Shown: positions 61,512 through 64,000 of the stretch, piece by piece
Numbering within the stretch: the stretch's first letter is position 1
Layout: the number at the start of each line of letters is the position of its first letter
Source: Arthrobacter sp. zg-Y1110
GTDB taxonomy: Bacteria > Actinomycetota > Actinomycetes > Actinomycetales > Micrococcaceae
Assembly (NCBI RefSeq): GCF_025244865.1
Contig: NZ_CP104272.1
Location: 992,001 to 1,056,000 of the forward strand
Length of the DNA: 64,000 nucleotides
Direction: 5' to 3'
Program-made: the position numbers and the translations under genes
Notes under the pieces: model-generated
The model's input: the letters and a program-made list of their open reading frames with translations, nothing else
Database searches by the model: none
Told to the model about the DNA's origin: nothing

Positions 61512-63155
61512 ATGAAGAGGAACAGGACTTTGCGTACGACGGCGCTCGCAGCGGCGGTTTTCCTGACGGCTGCAGCGGGAGTGCCGGCAGCGTCAGCGGA
61601 CAACGGCAACGGAGCAGCGGACGGCCAGCAAAGCGTCCGTGACGCTGCAGCCGGAAAGGGCAATCCCGGCAAGGGCGGCCCGGACAAGGAGTCTCCCGGC
61701 AAGGGGAGCGGCAAGCCGGATGCCAGCGAAATGCTGCGGAAGAAAGTGACCGTCAAGAATGTGTTGCGGCACCTGGACGCCCTGCAGGCTGCCGCAGATG
61801 CCAACGGCGAAAACCGCGCGTCGGGAACTCCCGGATACGAGGCCTCCGGCCGATACATCGAGCAGCAGCTGCGCCGGGCCGGCTACAACCCGGTGAGGCA
61901 GCCCTTCTCCTACGACCAGTTCGAGCTGTCCGGCGAGACCTTCGAGCAGGTTTCCCCCACGGCGCAGGCGTACGTGGCAGGAACGGAATTCAGCACCATG
62001 AGCTACTCGGGCCCGGGAGACGTGACAGCCGGACTGACAGCGGTGGACATCAACCTCGGCGGCAACCGTGCCTCGAGCAGCGGCTGCGAGCCGGAGGATT
62101 TCGCCGGGTTCCCCGCCGGGAACGTCGCCTTGATGCAGCGCGGCACATGCAGTTTCGAAATCAAGGTGGACAACGCCGCAGCAGCCGGGGCATCCGCTGC
62201 GGTCATCTTCAACCAGGGCACCAATGTGGCGGGGGATGACCGCACGGGCCTGCTCAACGGCACGCTGGGCACCGAGCTTTCCCCGATTCCCGCCGTCGGT
62301 ACAACATTTGCCCTCGGTGAGGCCCTGGCAGGCACTCCGGGCGTTGTTGTGCGGGTCTCGGTGGAATCCGGGGTGCGCACCATCAACTCCTTCAACATCC
62401 TCGCGGATACCCCCACCGGGGACGCGGACCGTACCGTGGTGGTGGGAGCACACCTGGACTCGGTCCCGGAGGGGCCTGGCATCAATGACAACGGCAGCGG
62501 TTCGGCAGCAACCTTGGAAACAGCCGTCCAGCTCGCCAAAACCAAGACGAAGGGCGGATTGGAGAACCGCGTCCGGTTCGCGTTCTGGGGCGGGGAAGAA
62601 GACGGGCTCGTAGGCTCGCGGCACTACGTCTCCACCTTGGACGAAGCCGGGCTGGCCGGAACGCTGCTGAACCTGAACTTCGACATGGTGGGTTCCCCGA
62701 ACTTCGCCCGGTTTATCTACGACGGCGACGGCGACGCCTTCGGCCGGACAGGGCCCGCCGGGTCCGACGTCATTGAGGGGGTCTTCGAGGAGTACTTCGC
62801 CTCCCAGGGCCTGACCACGGCACCCACCGAGTTCAGCGGCCGTTCCGACTATGCCGGGTTCATCGAAAGGAACATTCCGGCGGGAGGGTTGTTCACGGGT
62901 GCCGAAGGCCTGAAGACACCGGAGGAAGCTGCACTGTTCGGCGGGGTGGCGGGTGAGCCGTACGACGCCTGCTACCACGCCGATTGCGACGACATCAACA
63001 ACGTGAACCGCACTGTTCTCGACCAGATGTCGGACGCCGTGGCCCACGCCGTGGTCACCTTTGCCCTCACGGAGGAGGAGCTGCGCGGCGGCGGCCAGGG
63101 TGCCCGGTCCGTCCCGGCCGAATACGACTACCGCGGACACCTGCTGCGGAAGTAG
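61512..63155 (+). CDS. secreted M28-family zinc aminopeptidase with PA domain
   Basis: 547 residues. Sec signal ending about residue 30 (PAASA-DN), a Gly/Lys-rich linker, a PA domain inserted at about 145-275 (GCEPEDFAGFPAGNVALMQR, with RGTCSFEIKV), and the M28 catalytic domain. Zinc ligands visible: GAHLDSV (His near 314), GINDNGSGS (Asp near 326), WGGEEDGL (Glu pair near 362), NFDMVGS and CYHADCDDIN. Extracellular peptidase for nutrient uptake or matrix turnover. ATG 61512 follows AGGGGAA; the 276-base spacer upstream holds no gene. Confidence 0.93.
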   Translation: MKRNRTLRTTALAAAVFLTAAAGVPAASADNGNGAADGQQSVRDAAAGKGNPGKGGPDKESPGKGSGKPDASEMLRKKVTVKNVLRHLDALQAAADANGENRASGTPGYEASGRYIEQQLRRAGYNPVRQPFSYDQFELSGETFEQVSPTAQAYVAGTEFSTMSYSGPGDVTAGLTAVDINLGGNRASSSGCEPEDFAGFPAGNVALMQRGTCSFEIKVDNAAAAGASAAVIFNQGTNVAGDDRTGLLNGTLGTELSPIPAVGTTFALGEALAGTPGVVVRVSVESGVRTINSFNILADTPTGDADRTVVVGAHLDSVPEGPGINDNGSGSAATLETAVQLAKTKTKGGLENRVRFAFWGGEEDGLVGSRHYVSTLDEAGLAGTLLNLNFDMVGSPNFARFIYDGDGDAFGRTGPAGSDVIEGVFEEYFASQGLTTAPTEFSGRSDYAGFIERNIPAGGLFTGAEGLKTPEEAALFGGVAGEPYDACYHADCDDINNVNRTVLDQMSDAVAHAVVTFALTEEELRGGGQGARSVPAEYDYRGHLLRK

Positions 63156-63202
63156 GAGGCTTAATATCCAGCGTCACCGCCCGGGCGGATACCCGGTACG
63201 GG

Positions 63203-63244
63203 AGCGGGAGTCCGGTGTAACGGACTCCCGCTTCCTTATGTTTT
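63203..63244 (+). terminator. intrinsic terminator of the aminopeptidase gene
   Basis: AGCGGGAGTCCG (63203-63214) and CGGACTCCCGCT (63221-63232) pair perfectly over a six-base loop and are followed by a T-rich tract (TCCTTATGTTTT). Confidence 0.85.
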
Positions 63245-63364
63245 CCGCTCTCAGCGCGAGCGCCGGACCGGCGCCCCGGCAGCAGGTAATGTGGAAGAAA
63301 ACCCCGGGGTTCCGTTTGTGGACTTCGGGTATTTGCGTTGCCGTCATGAAGGAGAAAACACCCC

Positions 63365-64000
63365 ATGAGCCTGAACGGACTGCGTGCCGCCCTCGCTGAG
63401 GACCCCTCGTACGCAAGGGTGCGGACTCTTTCCTCCCGGCCGCCCGCAGGCCGCAGCGAAGACCTGCAGATCGGGGCTCCGCAGGGCATGCGCGCCGCCC
63501 TGCTGGCCGAAGTCGTGGACGGCCTGGCCTCGGCCGGTACCGGTGACGGCGTTCCGCCGGTGGTGCTGGCCGTGACGGCGACGGGACGCGAGGCGGAGGA
63601 CCTGGCAGCCGCGCTGCGCAGCTATCTTCCCCTGGCCGGCATTGAAGAGTTCCCCAGCTGGGAGACCCTGCCGCACGAGCGGCTGTCCCCGCGCTCGGAT
63701 ACCGTCGGACGGCGCCTGTCGGTGCTCCGCCGGCTGGCGCACCCGGAAACCGCCCCCGTGCAGATTGTGGTTGCCCCGGTGCGCGCCGTGCTCCAGCCGC
63801 TGGTGGCCGGACTGGGCGAACTCAAGCCGGTGGCGCTGAAGGTCGGCCAGGAACAGCCCTTCGACTCCGTGGTGCAGGCACTGGCGGAAGCTGCCTATGC
63901 GCGGGTGGATATGGTCTCCCACCGCGGCGAATTCGCCGTTCGCGGCGGCATCCTGGACGTCTTCCCGCCCACCGAGGACCACCCCATCCGCATCGACTTC
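63365..64000 (+). CDS. mfd: transcription-repair coupling factor Mfd (N-terminal part, runs off the window)
   Basis: The first 212 codons are in the window and remain open at its end. The sequence fits the UvrB-homology N-terminus of Mfd: VVLAVTATGREAEDLAAALR, FPSWETLPHERLSPRSDTVG, RRLSVLRRL and the strong motif RGEFAVRGGILDVFPP near 185-202. Mfd removes stalled RNA polymerase and recruits UvrABC. Start ATG 63365 follows GAAGGAG (63347-63353). Marks the return to the housekeeping gene order after the surface-polymer island. Confidence 0.93.
   Translation, partial: MSLNGLRAALAEDPSYARVRTLSSRPPAGRSEDLQIGAPQGMRAALLAEVVDGLASAGTGDGVPPVVLAVTATGREAEDLAAALRSYLPLAGIEEFPSWETLPHERLSPRSDTVGRRLSVLRRLAHPETAPVQIVVAPVRAVLQPLVAGLGELKPVALKVGQEQPFDSVVQALAEAAYARVDMVSHRGEFAVRGGILDVFPPTEDHPIRIDF

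Noticed and set aside
61593..63140. 515-codon minus-strand frame opposite the aminopeptidase
   Set aside because: Shadow of the M28 peptidase; no Shine-Dalgarno or domain.

Overview
The window is one contig of a high-GC Gram-positive genome with strong G/C preference at third codon positions. The gene order ispE - ABC-F - tRNA-Gln - glmU - prs - rplY - pth at the left end and mfd at the right end is the familiar actinobacterial order. Together with SufU-type Fe-S assembly, an SCO4848-like protein and a DUF2505-like protein it points to a member of the Micrococcaceae, most likely Arthrobacter or a close relative. The species assignment is inference from gene content, not from a search.

Layout. 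(1) 0-8.3 kb: housekeeping block (isoprenoid kinase IspE, ABC-F ATPase, a TetR-Nudix fusion protein, tRNA-Gln, GlmU, PRPP synthetase, ribosomal protein bL25, peptidyl-tRNA hydrolase). (2) 8.3-22.4 kb: five consecutive very large LuxR-type regulators with N-terminal STAND/AAA ATPase modules, all on the + strand. (3) 22.6-39.3 kb: an exopolysaccharide / cell-surface glycopolymer locus with an initiating polyprenyl-phosphate sugar transferase, O-acetyltransferase, SGNH hydrolase, glycosyltransferase, Wzy-like polymerase, CDP-alcohol phosphotransferase, Wzx-like flippase, Wzz/BY-kinase, two secreted or lipid-anchored proteins, a TagD-like cytidylyltransferase, a glycerophosphodiesterase lipoprotein and a VanZ protein. 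(4) 39.6-43.5 kb: sufS-sufU and two unknown genes, separated by a repeat-dense spacer. (5) 43.5-48.3 kb: nucleotide-sugar genes (UDP-glucose-type dehydrogenase, GDP-mannose dehydratase, GDP-fucose synthase) and a compositionally distinct glycosyltransferase. (6) 48.3-54.5 kb: two paralogous histidine kinases around one response regulator, an Hpt-like protein that lacks the phospho-histidine, a second VanZ protein and a low-molecular-weight tyrosine phosphatase. (7) 54.7-58.2 kb: a compact operon of exported proteins with SipW-type alternate signal peptides and their cognate Ser/His signal peptidase. (8) 58.2-63.2 kb: NhaA, small proteins, a SodC-like lipoprotein that has lost its metal ligands and a secreted M28 aminopeptidase. 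(9) 63.4 kb to the end: the start of mfd.

Functionally, about 55 kb of surface and biofilm-type functions sits between pth and mfd, genes that lie much closer in related genomes. A reasonable reading is a matrix island: five STAND-LuxR regulators and a branched two-component system as control inputs, a Wzx/Wzy polysaccharide (probably containing deoxyhexose and uronic acid, possibly glycerol-phosphate-modified), a protein-fibre export module, and a large adhesin-like secreted protein. The link between these modules is inferred from proximity only.

No insertion sequence, prophage, CRISPR array or rRNA gene was seen. One tRNA gene was found. Start sites were chosen from Shine-Dalgarno sequences and overlap with upstream stops, and several are flagged as uncertain.
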